A program made the position numbers and the translations under genes. A model generated the notes under the pieces. It had not been told where the DNA came from, did no database searches, and saw only the letters and a program-made list of their open reading frames with translations. DNA of 64,000 nt from Anaerovibrio lipolyticus DSM 3074 (GTDB taxonomy: Bacteria > Bacillota > Negativicutes > Selenomonadales > Selenomonadaceae), in NCBI RefSeq assembly GCF_900141865.1, contig NZ_FQYW01000013.1, forward strand, positions 1-64,000, read 5' to 3'. Shown here piece after piece: positions 53,691 through 63,184 of the stretch (positions are counted from its first letter, which is position 1; each line of letters opens with the position of its first letter).

Positions 53691-56600
53691 ATGCCGATTA
53701 TAGCTAGACAAACAGGGCAAGGAACAATCTATATAGATAAAGATACTGGTGCCCAGGTATCAGCTGATGAGGTAAAGAGCCGTGTAGAAGCTAATAAAAG
53801 CGGTGGAATCTTTGATACCATAAGCAATTTATTTACCCAAAATTCTTATTCTCCTGAGCTCGCTGATGCATACAGAAATAACAAGGCCACCAAAGACAGG
53901 GTTTCTGCTTTATATGCAAGCAATATCATTCAGAATACAGATACGGAGAAGGCGGCAAGGCTGGAAGAGGCCACCAACATTCTTGGTATTAAAGATGATT
54001 ATGCCAAGCGCAATGTTATCCAGAGCGGTATGGCCAATAAACAGATTATGGATGCAGCTTTCCAAGCTGCAAAGTCCAAGGCTAACAGCCCAGAGGACTG
54101 GGATGCATTTGTTGAGGATAACCCTGCAACAGCTAAATATCTTACAGATCAGAAAAATATGGCGGTATCACTGGATGATATTAACCCGTTGGCTGGGCTG
54201 GAGAATACCATTACCAGTATCAAGGATCATCTGGAACTGTCAGACTTGGAACTGAGAAGTTCTGAGATAGGTCGAGATATGATGCACAATGGGCTGGATA
54301 TGACCACCATAAGCGCGGATCAGCGGGTGGAGTTGGAGAATATCAACAAACGTAAGGAAGAACTGTCCAAGAAATATTACAATCCTGAAAGCAAATGGTA
54401 TAATCCGTTTACTTGGGATATGGCTTCTATTGTTGGCGGTATTGCCGGCATGAAAAATGATTTTATTATGGGCCTTGAAGGCGGCGCGGCTGGTGCTGCC
54501 ATTGGTGGAGGTGTTGGTTTAGCTGCAGCTGGTGTGGGAGCTATCCCCGGTGCTATTGGTGGATTTGGTAAAGGCTTCACCGCTGGTATGGCGTACAGCA
54601 TGGGTACTCGCGCTATGGGTAACCAGTACCTGGAGAGTATCAGTCAAAAATCTGTAGATGGTAAGTACATGACCGCTGATGATGCGTATTATGGCGCATT
54701 AGGTAGCGGTATTTTTAATGCCGCCTTGGGCGCAGGTGGTGTGAGTCGCCTCCTGTCCCGCTCTCCTGTATCCGGTGCGGTTATTGCGGATGCATTTAAG
54801 GGCGCGGTACCAGATGCAGTGCTTAATAATCCTGAAACCAAGCAGGCGGCATGGCAGGTATTTATAAAGAACTTGGCGGCATCCACAGTGGAACAGTCTG
54901 CCATTTTCGGTGGTGGTACCAAGGCCATTGAACTTGCAGCGCGTAAAACCTCTGAGGAATTGAGCGGGTTGGAGTTTGACCATAGCAACGAACCAGGAGC
55001 ATTTGAGCAGATCTATTCTGCTACTACTGAGTTTGTGCCTACTGCTGTCACCTTATCTGGCGTTACTATTGGTGGCGGTCATGTTGTAGGTTCTGCTCTG
55101 CCTAAGCCTGCTGAGAGTGCAAGACCAAGGACTACTACAGCTGAGGCGTTGGCTGCTATTGACAAGGCTGTGCAGGACACCAAGACAGCCAAGCGCAGTA
55201 AGGACTCCATTGGCGCATTAATTGATGGTGTGGTCGAGGGTTCCAAACTGGAAACGGTTGGCATTCCTGCCAAGGAATTTGTGGCCTACTTCCAGCAGAT
55301 AGATCCGGAGAACACAAGCCGTGCTGTAGAGGAAGCAAAGAAGCTGGGTGTGTCTGAGGAAGAATTACAGACAGCCCTGCAGCAGGGACAGGATATCAAT
55401 ATAAAGACCTCTGACTTTGTGAAAGAGTATTCCGGTACTGAGCATATCAATGGCCTTGCCAAGGATGTTCGTTTGGGCGAGTATACTGACCGTGAGATCG
55501 AGGATACTACAGCCTATTTCCAGGAGCTCCAGAAGCAGGCGGAAGAAATGTCTAGGGGTGAGGGGATTGATAAAGAGTCACCAGTATACCAGAAGGCAGT
55601 TGATTTTGTACGCACTGCTTACCCAGAAGCCTCCGAGCGAATTATAGAGAGCCAGGCCAATATGATTCATTCCATGTTCGCCCGTGCTGAGGAAAGAGGA
55701 ATCCTTAAGATTCTGGGCTATAAGGATGCAGCAGAGGCCATGGACGATATGATTGTGGCCCGTAAGGAAATGTACGATGCGCAGCGCATTACCGAGGAAC
55801 GCGCTGCCGCCCAGACATTGATGCAATCAGCCTCAATGAGACAAGAAAACCGGCGTTATGTTTTAACCAAAGCTGGATCAATGGATTACGGGCATATAAC
55901 GAGGGACTTAACTGCAGACGATGGTACCGTAATAAAAAAAGCCCCTATTCGCTTATCTGTTGGTTTCCATATTGGAGACCAAGAAAGCAATCGGGGGTCC
56001 GGTCTTGCACATATTCAAAAGCATCGTGATTTTTTAGAGAAGGTCGGTGGATATGATAGTACAGAATCATCTATTCGAGATATTGTTGGTAACTATGATT
56101 TCATTTATGTAAATATTTCAAGAGATGGTAGACAAAGAGTCCACTTTGTAAAACGGCTAAACGATAAATGGTCAGCCGATGTTATGATGGATTTAGAAAG
56201 AGATGAATCTCTAGGTGAAGATTACTATTCTGTAAATACTATTACTCCTAGAAGCAACAAGCAGTACACTAACTGCATGCAAAAAGCACTTTCCTTTGAC
56301 GGGCGGCGAACTCCGCCAACCGAATCCAGCTCCGGCGCCACAGGAGCCCCAGTCGAAACAACGGCTGGAATCTCTGGGGTCTTGGTTCCTGGCAAGGAAA
56401 GTGCTTTTGGTACTATCAGTATTACAGATGCACAAGATTTTGTCAATAGATTTACTTATGCTGATGAGCAATCTCGGAGGATGGTTGTTGACCATGTTTT
56501 TCAGAAAAATGAAAGCAATATTGAAAATCCTGCTGATCTAGAAAAAATACAAGGCGCATATATCCCACCAGAGCAGGGCAAGGCTATCATTGAATTGTAT

Positions 56601-59600
56601 AAGAATGCTGATTACAGCACTCTTTCTCATGAGATGATGCATCACTTTGTGAACCTCTACAAGCAGGCCGTTGAAAGAGGCATGGCTTCTGAGGAAGTTA
56701 TCAGGGACTTCGGAATTCTCAATAAGTTTGTTGAATCCAAAGAGGGGGAGGTGTGGACAGCCGCTCAGCATGAGAAAATTACTTCCGCTTACGAGACTTA
56801 TCTTTCCGAAGGTAAGGCCCCTTCACTGGAGCTTGTGGGTGTTTTTGAGAAGTTCACTAACTGGATGAAGAACATCTACAAGAAGATGACCAGACAGGCT
56901 ATCCCGATAAATGACGATGTACGTGGAGTCTTTGACCGTATGCTTGCCAGTGAGGAACAGATTAATGCTGCCGAACTTTTCTATAACTCAGAGAGGTTGT
57001 TTGGTGGCAAGGAACTGGGGCTTAAGGAACTGCATGAATACACTAAGCTGCTGGAGGATGCTCACAAGGAAGCACAGGCCAAAATGCGGGCAAGAGTTCT
57101 GAAAGAAATCAGTCCGGAGTTCAAAAAGCTGGAAAAGGAAGCTGCCCAAAAGGCTTCTGCTCTCATAGAGGAAGCAATGCATCAGGAACCACTTTATGCT
57201 GCAAGGCTTCTCATGGAAGCCAAGAAAAAAGGCGGTACTGTGCCAGATGATGTGTTGGGGGCGGATTTTGTTAAAGAAAACGGGGGCGGCTTAAAGCTTG
57301 ATAGAGCAAAAGCCGTAGAACAGTACGGTGAAAAGGCTGTATCTGAAATGCCTCAAAGCTGGTTCGCCAAAGACGGTCAATGGACCCTTGATGACATTGC
57401 GGATATTGTAGGATTCAAATCCGGGGACGAACTTCGGCAGGCTGTGCTTAATAGTAAAAGTTATACTGCAGAATTCAATAAACGCCTTAATGAACGCATG
57501 GCTAAGTGGAAGGACCAAGAGCTGGGTAATATTCAGGATATGGCCATACAGATGGTAACGTCGGCTAAATCCCTCGAGGCTATTGGTATTGAGGCCGAGG
57601 TTCTTAAGAATGCTGCAGCTGAACTTAAGGCCAAGAATGAAAGGGAAACTGCTGAGGCTATGGCTGAAGGCAGGGAAAAAGCCGAGACTCAGCGCAAGGC
57701 ACAGGAGCATGAGGACAAGGCTGTCGAAAAGGCCAAGGAGAAACAGGCAAGGGATACCCGCAGGCAGGATGCCGAGGTTATGCAGGGTAAGCTGAAGGCT
57801 AGAGCCGCCCGTGAGGTGGCCAAGAATACCATCGGTAACCAGCGCATATCTGAGGCTGGTCAGTGGCGTAAGATGTTGGCTGCTGCAACCAAGGCTGGCA
57901 GACAAGCAACCCGTGCTATGGCCAAGGGCGATTATGACCAGGCTGTTATCTTCAAGGACGAGGAACTTTTACAGCGTGCCATGGCCATGGAAGCTATGCG
58001 TGCTGAAAAGGAAATCCAAGTTGGTATGCGCTTCTTTGGTCGTATCAACAAGCGCGGACTCGATGAGAAGAATATTGACCACAGATTCAATGTTCAGATA
58101 GATAACCTTATGGCCAAGTATGGCCTGCTTAAACGGGAACCACTACAGCCATTGGATGGCGGTAAGCCGGTTCCGTTAGAAGAGTTTATTGAATCCTGCA
58201 GGGAAAACTACTTCGTGCCTATGGTTCCGGAAACTATTGTAAAGGGTGAGCCTAAGCACTACAGCCGCTTATCCCTTAATGAGTTCCGTGATCTTAAGGA
58301 CGGTACCAAGAGTCTGCAGCATGTAGGAAAAACCATGGACAGGGCACTCGCTGATCAGGATAAGGCAACTATGCTGGAGCGTACCTCCTCAATTATCGAG
58401 AAGGTAATGGGGCTTAAGAAACGGTACAATAAGCAGTCCGAAGCGGGGCAGGAATCTCTTACTATCGGGGAAAGATTGAACCGCCTTATTGATATTCCTA
58501 TTGCTTCCATGGTAAAGACGGAAACCTTGCTCCGGATCATCGATAAAGGAGAGGAACAAGGCCCGGCTGTGCGGTACATTTTCAACCCTATCAAGAATGG
58601 TCTTGATGAGGTTCAAAGAAGGAATGCCAAGTCTATTGAGGATGTTACTAAGGTTATTAAAGATGCTGGCTGGGACAGAAAATCCATTGAGGCTATGAAG
58701 GACCAGAAGCATCATTTTGATTTCCTGCCTAATGATCTGACCATGGAAGAAATTGTGCTGATGGCCATGAACTGGGGCAACGAAGGAAACCGGGACAGAC
58801 TCCGGTATTATTTCAAGTCTCCTTCTCAGCGCCGCATGAAGATGTCCGATATGGATAACATGGTGATAGACCGTCTGGCCATGCAGGTATTCTCCGTAAT
58901 GGAGGAAAAGCACTGGAAACTGGTGCAGGGTGTGTGGGATTACCTTAACACCTATGCTCCTGAAATCCGCCAGCATGAAATTGACTGTGCAGGTCTTGAT
59001 GTGAAAATGGTAGAGCCTACACCATTTAAGGTTATGACCAAGGATGGCGTGCCTATGGACATGACAGGCGGGTATTACCCTATTGCGTATGATCCTGGCA
59101 AATCCATTGTTACCATGAACCAGCAGGAAGCCAATGCGCTTTTCAAGGCAAACCCTACAGCTTCCGCTATGACCAGTCACGGCCATACTTCAAGCCGTGT
59201 GGCAAGGGTAAGCAGACCTCTTCTTTTGAACTGGTCAGCATTTACCAACCATATCCAGAATGTTAATTATGACTTGGCAATGAGAAAGCCGGTCATTGAT
59301 GTAAACAAGATTATTAAGAATCCTGATTTTATCAGCGCAATAGACAGCCGGTTCGGCGTAAAGACTACTAAGGCTTTACAGGACTGGCTCATTAATATTG
59401 CTGCGGATCAGCGGGAAAGTCTTACCGCTGTTGACAGAGGTGTAAGGGAACTGCGTACCAGAATGTCAGTGGCAATGCTGGGATTCAGGGCAAAGGCTCT
59501 GGTAATAGACCTTCCTCAGAATGTTATTACTGCGGTATGGCAGATGGGCGCGGGCAATGTTATCAAAGGCATGACAGAGTTTTACCTTGGTAATCCCCTG

Positions 59601-60530
59601 GAGAAGATGGATTTTGTTAATGCCCGTTCTACCATGATGAGGGAGAAAACTTCATTCATGGATCAGAATATGTCCGACTTCCGCAATAACATGTTTGAGC
59701 ATAATACGGTGCTGGGTATAGACAAGACCAAGCTGGCCAAGGCCGCATTCTGCTGTGATATGCTGGCGGATATGGCGGTCAACTATCCTACCTGGATTCA
59801 CATGTATACCAAGGCGATAGCTGAGGGTAAGAGTGATGCAGAGGCTTCTACTATTGCTGACAGCTGGGTAAGACGGTCAAGTGTTGATACCAGCAAGGCG
59901 GGTTTATCCGGTATCCAGCGTGGAGGTGAAGGTACGAAACTGCTGTTGCCGTTCTATTCATTCTTCAATGCTATGTTTAACAGAGTGTGGTTTGACGCCA
60001 AACTTTCACAGATAAAGATGGAAGACGGAAGGCCGATGGATGCGGCAAGACTCTTTACCCGTATGGTATTTCTTGGGCTCATTGCTCCAATGACTGTAGA
60101 GGGTATTATGAATTACACACTTTCCAATGACCGGAGCAATGATAAGAAAAAGCGCGAGGAGAAAGCAATAAAACAGGGTGTTGTTTCTGCCCTGTCCTTC
60201 CCATTCATGATGTTCCCTATTATCGGTGGGGGCATGACATACGGTCTTAACAAGATGGCTGGGACCTATGGTTCTTATGAACTTTCACCTATTGAAAGCA
60301 CTATAGAGAAAACCTTCGGTACTCCTGCTGCCTGGTACAAGTTCCTGGTTGAAAAGGGAGGAGATCCGGAAGCAGGCAGGAAGGCATTAACCCAGACAGC
60401 CGATACAGCTTCCCTGCTCATGGGCTATCCTATGAAGATTAATACACTGGCTATTAATATCTGGGATGCCATAACCAAGGGAGATATTACCATGGCTGAT
60501 TTCATTTCAAGGAGGAGTGGTAACAAATGA
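53691..60530 (+). CDS. Giant polyvalent internal virion protein
   Basis: 2279 aa. Residues about 255-300 are a Gly/Ala hydrophobic stretch able to enter membranes. Residues about 715-865 resemble a PBECR-type nuclease (phage Barnase-EndoU-ColicinE5/D-RelE-like; RLSVGFHIGDQ, then HIQKHRDFLE with a His pair), from memory of the family. A zinc-peptidase motif LSHEMMHHF (HExxH) lies near residue 979. Residues about 1290-1430 are charged coiled coil. The C-terminal 700 residues resemble large-polyvalent-protein-associated domains (LPD38 type). It probably enters the host with the DNA, as gp15/gp16 of T7 do, carrying toxin-like effectors. The nuclease-like stretch has visibly more AT-rich codons than its surroundings. 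Confidence 0.75.
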   Translation: MPIIARQTGQGTIYIDKDTGAQVSADEVKSRVEANKSGGIFDTISNLFTQNSYSPELADAYRNNKATKDRVSALYASNIIQNTDTEKAARLEEATNILGIKDDYAKRNVIQSGMANKQIMDAAFQAAKSKANSPEDWDAFVEDNPATAKYLTDQKNMAVSLDDINPLAGLENTITSIKDHLELSDLELRSSEIGRDMMHNGLDMTTISADQRVELENINKRKEELSKKYYNPESKWYNPFTWDMASIVGGIAGMKNDFIMGLEGGAAGAAIGGGVGLAAAGVGAIPGAIGGFGKGFTAGMAYSMGTRAMGNQYLESISQKSVDGKYMTADDAYYGALGSGIFNAALGAGGVSRLLSRSPVSGAVIADAFKGAVPDAVLNNPETKQAAWQVFIKNLAASTVEQSAIFGGGTKAIELAARKTSEELSGLEFDHSNEPGAFEQIYSATTEFVPTAVTLSGVTIGGGHVVGSALPKPAESARPRTTTAEALAAIDKAVQDTKTAKRSKDSIGALIDGVVEGSKLETVGIPAKEFVAYFQQIDPENTSRAVEEAKKLGVSEEELQTALQQGQDINIKTSDFVKEYSGTEHINGLAKDVRLGEYTDREIEDTTAYFQELQKQAEEMSRGEGIDKESPVYQKAVDFVRTAYPEASERIIESQANMIHSMFARAEERGILKILGYKDAAEAMDDMIVARKEMYDAQRITEERAAAQTLMQSASMRQENRRYVLTKAGSMDYGHITRDLTADDGTVIKKAPIRLSVGFHIGDQESNRGSGLAHIQKHRDFLEKVGGYDSTESSIRDIVGNYDFIYVNISRDGRQRVHFVKRLNDKWSADVMMDLERDESLGEDYYSVNTITPRSNKQYTNCMQKALSFDGRRTPPTESSSGATGAPVETTAGISGVLVPGKESAFGTISITDAQDFVNRFTYADEQSRRMVVDHVFQKNESNIENPADLEKIQGAYIPPEQGKAIIELYKNADYSTLSHEMMHHFVNLYKQAVERGMASEEVIRDFGILNKFVESKEGEVWTAAQHEKITSAYETYLSEGKAPSLELVGVFEKFTNWMKNIYKKMTRQAIPINDDVRGVFDRMLASEEQINAAELFYNSERLFGGKELGLKELHEYTKLLEDAHKEAQAKMRARVLKEISPEFKKLEKEAAQKASALIEEAMHQEPLYAARLLMEAKKKGGTVPDDVLGADFVKENGGGLKLDRAKAVEQYGEKAVSEMPQSWFAKDGQWTLDDIADIVGFKSGDELRQAVLNSKSYTAEFNKRLNERMAKWKDQELGNIQDMAIQMVTSAKSLEAIGIEAEVLKNAAAELKAKNERETAEAMAEGREKAETQRKAQEHEDKAVEKAKEKQARDTRRQDAEVMQGKLKARAAREVAKNTIGNQRISEAGQWRKMLAAATKAGRQATRAMAKGDYDQAVIFKDEELLQRAMAMEAMRAEKEIQVGMRFFGRINKRGLDEKNIDHRFNVQIDNLMAKYGLLKREPLQPLDGGKPVPLEEFIESCRENYFVPMVPETIVKGEPKHYSRLSLNEFRDLKDGTKSLQHVGKTMDRALADQDKATMLERTSSIIEKVMGLKKRYNKQSEAGQESLTIGERLNRLIDIPIASMVKTETLLRIIDKGEEQGPAVRYIFNPIKNGLDEVQRRNAKSIEDVTKVIKDAGWDRKSIEAMKDQKHHFDFLPNDLTMEEIVLMAMNWGNEGNRDRLRYYFKSPSQRRMKMSDMDNMVIDRLAMQVFSVMEEKHWKLVQGVWDYLNTYAPEIRQHEIDCAGLDVKMVEPTPFKVMTKDGVPMDMTGGYYPIAYDPGKSIVTMNQQEANALFKANPTASAMTSHGHTSSRVARVSRPLLLNWSAFTNHIQNVNYDLAMRKPVIDVNKIIKNPDFISAIDSRFGVKTTKALQDWLINIAADQRESLTAVDRGVRELRTRMSVAMLGFRAKALVIDLPQNVITAVWQMGAGNVIKGMTEFYLGNPLEKMDFVNARSTMMREKTSFMDQNMSDFRNNMFEHNTVLGIDKTKLAKAAFCCDMLADMAVNYPTWIHMYTKAIAEGKSDAEASTIADSWVRRSSVDTSKAGLSGIQRGGEGTKLLLPFYSFFNAMFNRVWFDAKLSQIKMEDGRPMDAARLFTRMVFLGLIAPMTVEGIMNYTLSNDRSNDKKKREEKAIKQGVVSALSFPFMMFPIIGGGMTYGLNKMAGTYGSYELSPIESTIEKTFGTPAAWYKFLVEKGGDPEAGRKALTQTADTASLLMGYPMKINTLAINIWDAITKGDITMADFISRRSGNK

Positions 60531-61384
60531 TCAGTAACAAAATCGTAAAGGCTTCGTATTTAGGCAACGGAGTCACGCGCCAATGGGGTATCCCTTTTTC
60601 TTATACGGATACCTCGCAAATTTGTGTGGCACTCTTGGAGAATGATGTACAGACTATTCTTGATAGCAATGATTTTACTGTCAACACTGGCTCAGGTGTA
60701 GTTGTTTATCCTAAGACCAATGATGACCCACCTATTGCTGCAGGTGTGGTTCTGGTAGTTTTCCGTGATACGGACATAACCCAGCTGAGTGACCTCACCA
60801 ACCAGGGCGGCGCATGGCCGGAGACTATTGAGACTTCTCTTGACAAGCTGACTCAGATAGCCCAGGAACAGGGCGAGGCTCTTGAGCGCAGTGTCAAAGT
60901 ATCCATTTCCTCTGATGAAAACCCTGAGGAACTGATGACCAACTTATATAAAAAAGCGGCAGAGGCTACGACCTCTGCTTCAGCTGCTGCTATTAGTGAA
61001 ACCAACGCCGGCAATTCTGCCACAGCCGCATCCGTCAGTGCTGGCGCGGCTGCAAACAGCAAGACCAGAGCAGAGGAGATTTTGGCCGATATCGAAGCCG
61101 CCGCTGAAACAGTGGGCGGTGCTGCTACTGTTTACGATCCTAACAAGCAGTATGAGAAGGCCAACCAGGTAATGGTTGAAAACGGTGATACATATCGTTG
61201 TATTGAGCCTTCTTTGGGTGAGTATCCACCGCTTAGCAGTAATTGGGTTTTAACTGCCACCGGCAAAAAAGATACATTTGAGAGAGATGAGAATGGGGAT
61301 CTTGTCCCTGTCAAATATGCACAGGCATCTGATTTCTGGGGCATTGATGAAAATGGCGATATTTATCCTCGCCATACAATTTAA
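60527..61384 (+). CDS. Tail fibre N-terminal/adaptor protein (T7 gp17-like head)
   Basis: 285 aa. The first 120 residues match the tail-fibre attachment domain of T7 gp17 type (ASYLGNGVTRQWGIPFSYTD ... QGGAWPETIETSLDKLTQ). An Ala/Ser/Thr coiled coil (about residues 145-195) follows, and a short C-terminal carbohydrate-binding-like piece (YDPNKQYEKANQVMVENGDTY). It lacks a receptor domain of its own, so it is likely the adaptor for the DGR-diversified protein encoded next. Confidence 0.8.
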   Translation: MISNKIVKASYLGNGVTRQWGIPFSYTDTSQICVALLENDVQTILDSNDFTVNTGSGVVVYPKTNDDPPIAAGVVLVVFRDTDITQLSDLTNQGGAWPETIETSLDKLTQIAQEQGEALERSVKVSISSDENPEELMTNLYKKAAEATTSASAAAISETNAGNSATAASVSAGAAANSKTRAEEILADIEAAAETVGGAATVYDPNKQYEKANQVMVENGDTYRCIEPSLGEYPPLSSNWVLTATGKKDTFERDENGDLVPVKYAQASDFWGIDENGDIYPRHTI

Positions 61385-61402
61385 AAAGAAAGGATGAAAA
61401 AA

Positions 61403-62530
61403 ATGAGTATTAAAGAATACCCTGATATGAACCCTTATGCTGATGGAACAAATTCCATTGGTAGTCTAGAGAAAGCATGGGCTGAAATTCATGGTAAAAA
61501 GATTTATGGTGATGAGTTTTGTGGCACCCTTAAAATTATCATTGATGCACTTGCCACCAAGGCAGAGCTGGCAACTGTAGAGGGCGAAGTGGCCTATGCC
61601 AACAGCCCGAACTACTACAGTGAGGATGTTCCTTGGTCAGCTGATACCGATGAGGTGCGCACTAAATTGGCCAGTCCGGAAATTTTATGGTTGAATATTA
61701 ACGGAAAAGGTCATAAACTTGAAGAGCAGGTCTTTTTCGATATCACTGATCCTCAGGTTTGGGATACCAAGGCCACATTATGTGAGCGTGATACCGCGTA
61801 TGCTCTTGACGATTATGTGTATGCCACTGCAGGTACTGACACATACATCTATAAGTGCATGACCGCAGGTACCACTTCTACTCTTACTCCTACATGGCCA
61901 ACCACCATTGATGCTACATACAATGACGGTTCTGTTGTTTGGAAGTGTGTGGCCAATTATGCTGCGGCTTCTAACCGTGCAGGGAAGGATCTGTACATTT
62001 ACGCGCTTTATAACGCAGAAGGTTTGGAGCCTTCCTTCGTTATTTCTGCCAACAGCATTGCACCGGAGAAAATCGGGGACACTCCTTTCAGAAAGGTCGG
62101 GGGCTTCCACTGTCTCTGTGTTGATGTTGGCGAAGATGCTCCGGGCGGCAGTGACCATGCCCTGTATGGATATGAGGCTGGCGACATTCTGCCAATGAGT
62201 GTTTGGGACTGCTGGCACCGCCCAGTAGGTGCGCCGGAAGGTTATGTATATGAGCCTGGTAACAATGTATGGATTTCCATTTATGGCTTATCCTGGACTG
62301 GTTCCTACAGCAACACTCCAGAGGATCTGCAGCTGGTATCCGTTTATGGTGGTGAGTGGGCAGACGGAACTTCCACAGAAAAGGTCCACTGTCTGAAGTT
62401 TGACCAGGTTCTTAGCAGACAGCACCAGAGACTTATTCGGCGCAGGGAGTTTGTTAATGCTTCCATTGGAAGTAATCAGGGCACTAACATATATGGCAGT
62501 GCGGACCCTGGGACAACAGGGGGGCCATAA
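61403..62530 (+). CDS. DGR target, receptor-binding protein, N-terminal part (frameshifted)
   Basis: The reading frame covers the N-terminal and middle parts of a tail-tip protein (about 375 aa) and ends early after ADPGTTGG. A DYVYATAGTDTYIYKCM-type carbohydrate-binding module is visible near residue 137. From about residue 250 a C-type-lectin-like domain begins (SVWDCWHRP, GNNVWISIYGLSW). The rest of that domain continues in the next frame from 62520; removal of one G from the G6 run at 62519-62524 would join both parts into one protein of about 483 aa. ATG 61394 is possible, but AGAAAGG fits 61403 better. Confidence 0.85.
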   Translation: MSIKEYPDMNPYADGTNSIGSLEKAWAEIHGKKIYGDEFCGTLKIIIDALATKAELATVEGEVAYANSPNYYSEDVPWSADTDEVRTKLASPEILWLNINGKGHKLEEQVFFDITDPQVWDTKATLCERDTAYALDDYVYATAGTDTYIYKCMTAGTTSTLTPTWPTTIDATYNDGSVVWKCVANYAAASNRAGKDLYIYALYNAEGLEPSFVISANSIAPEKIGDTPFRKVGGFHCLCVDVGEDAPGGSDHALYGYEAGDILPMSVWDCWHRPVGAPEGYVYEPGNNVWISIYGLSWTGSYSNTPEDLQLVSVYGGEWADGTSTEKVHCLKFDQVLSRQHQRLIRRREFVNASIGSNQGTNIYGSADPGTTGGP

Positions 62531-62852
62531 GGATACTGCTGGTAAGCGTATGATATCCAATATCGGTTGTGAGGATATGTGCGGTGACCATTGGCAGTGG
62601 GGCGATGATTATGGCAGTGCTTCCACATCTGGCTCTTATGGTGCTGGTTATGATGCTAATGATCGTTATGTTGGTGGCCAGATTTATGGCGCTGAGTACC
62701 GTGTGCTGCTTGTTGGTAGTTGGGCTCTTGCTGCGGTTTGCGGGTCGCGTTCTGCGGTTTGGATTTACGGGTCGCTGGCGCTGAATGCGGATTGCGGCGG
62801 GCGGGGCGCGTCGGAGCCGTTGCATGCAGAATCCGGCGCCTTCTATGCGTAA
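62400..62852 (+). pseudogene. DGR target, C-terminal lectin-fold part with the variable region
   Basis: The biologically meaningful segment starts near 62520. In this frame it encodes GHKDTAGKRMISNIGCEDMCGDHWQWGDDYG and ends with the variable region YRVLLVGSWALAAVCGSRSA ... GGRGAS and a short tail. This is the usual C-type-lectin scaffold of DGR targets such as BPP-1 Mtd, where diversified residues form the ligand surface. The ATG at 62400 is only the formal start of the open frame; no ribosome site supports independent translation. Confidence 0.8.
62696..62815 (+). repeat. DGR variable repeat (VR)
   Basis: 120 bp at the 3' end of the target gene, aligned to the TR at 62943 with an offset of 247 and 15 mismatches. 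Fourteen mismatches are at TR adenines (VR positions 62719, 62724, 62725, 62727, 62728, 62757-62759, 62764, 62766, 62769, 62780, 62790, 62794); the only other one is 62713 (TR G, VR T). The 3' end is a GC-rich tract (62796-62815) shared exactly with the TR, as expected for the initiation-of-mutagenic-homing site. Confidence 0.95.
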
Positions 62853-62877
62853 AGCGTGGGCCGAAAACCGGCGCGAC

Positions 62878-62910
62878 GGCCCGAAGGGCCCTTGTCTGGC
62901 AAAGCCAGAC
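62878..62910 (+). other. Tandem hairpins downstream of the VR
   Basis: GGCCC-GAA-GGGCC (62878-62890) and GTCTGGC-AAA-GCCAGAC (62894-62910), perfect stems with three-base loops, lie 60-95 bp after the VR. In BPP-1 a hairpin/cruciform just downstream of the VR promotes homing, so the same role is inferred. Confidence 0.75.
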
Positions 62911-62942
62911 CGTAAAACAAGTTAATAACTGGCTGGTATGTT

Positions 62943-63062
62943 GTACCGTGTGCTGCTTGGTGGTAATTGGAATAATGCTGCGGTTTGCGGGTCGCGTTCT
63001 GCGAAATGGAATAACAGGTCGCTGGCACTGAATGCGAATTACGGCGGGCGGGGCGCGTCGGA
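62943..63062 (+). repeat. DGR template repeat (TR)
   Basis: The invariant partner of the VR. It is rich in AAY codons in the VR frame (LGGNWNNAAV, KWNNRS, NANYGG), so A-to-N mutation replaces Asn and Lys codons without easily making stop codons. 14 of its 22 adenines differ from the present VR, against 1 of 98 other bases. A spacer of about 120 nt to the reverse transcriptase probably belongs to the template RNA. Confidence 0.95.
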
Positions 63063-63184
63063 TACGTCGGGGCTGAAACCCTTACGGCTGAATATACCGG
63101 CCGTGCCAGTATGGCAAAACACACAACGGGGGAGAGCTCTGAACTAGTAATGTTAAATGAAAGTTCGGGGGCTATATTGTTATT

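Noticed and set aside
62938-63147. 69-aa open frame over the TR
   Set aside because: It is the TR read as protein; the TR is a template RNA and the frame has no ribosome site.
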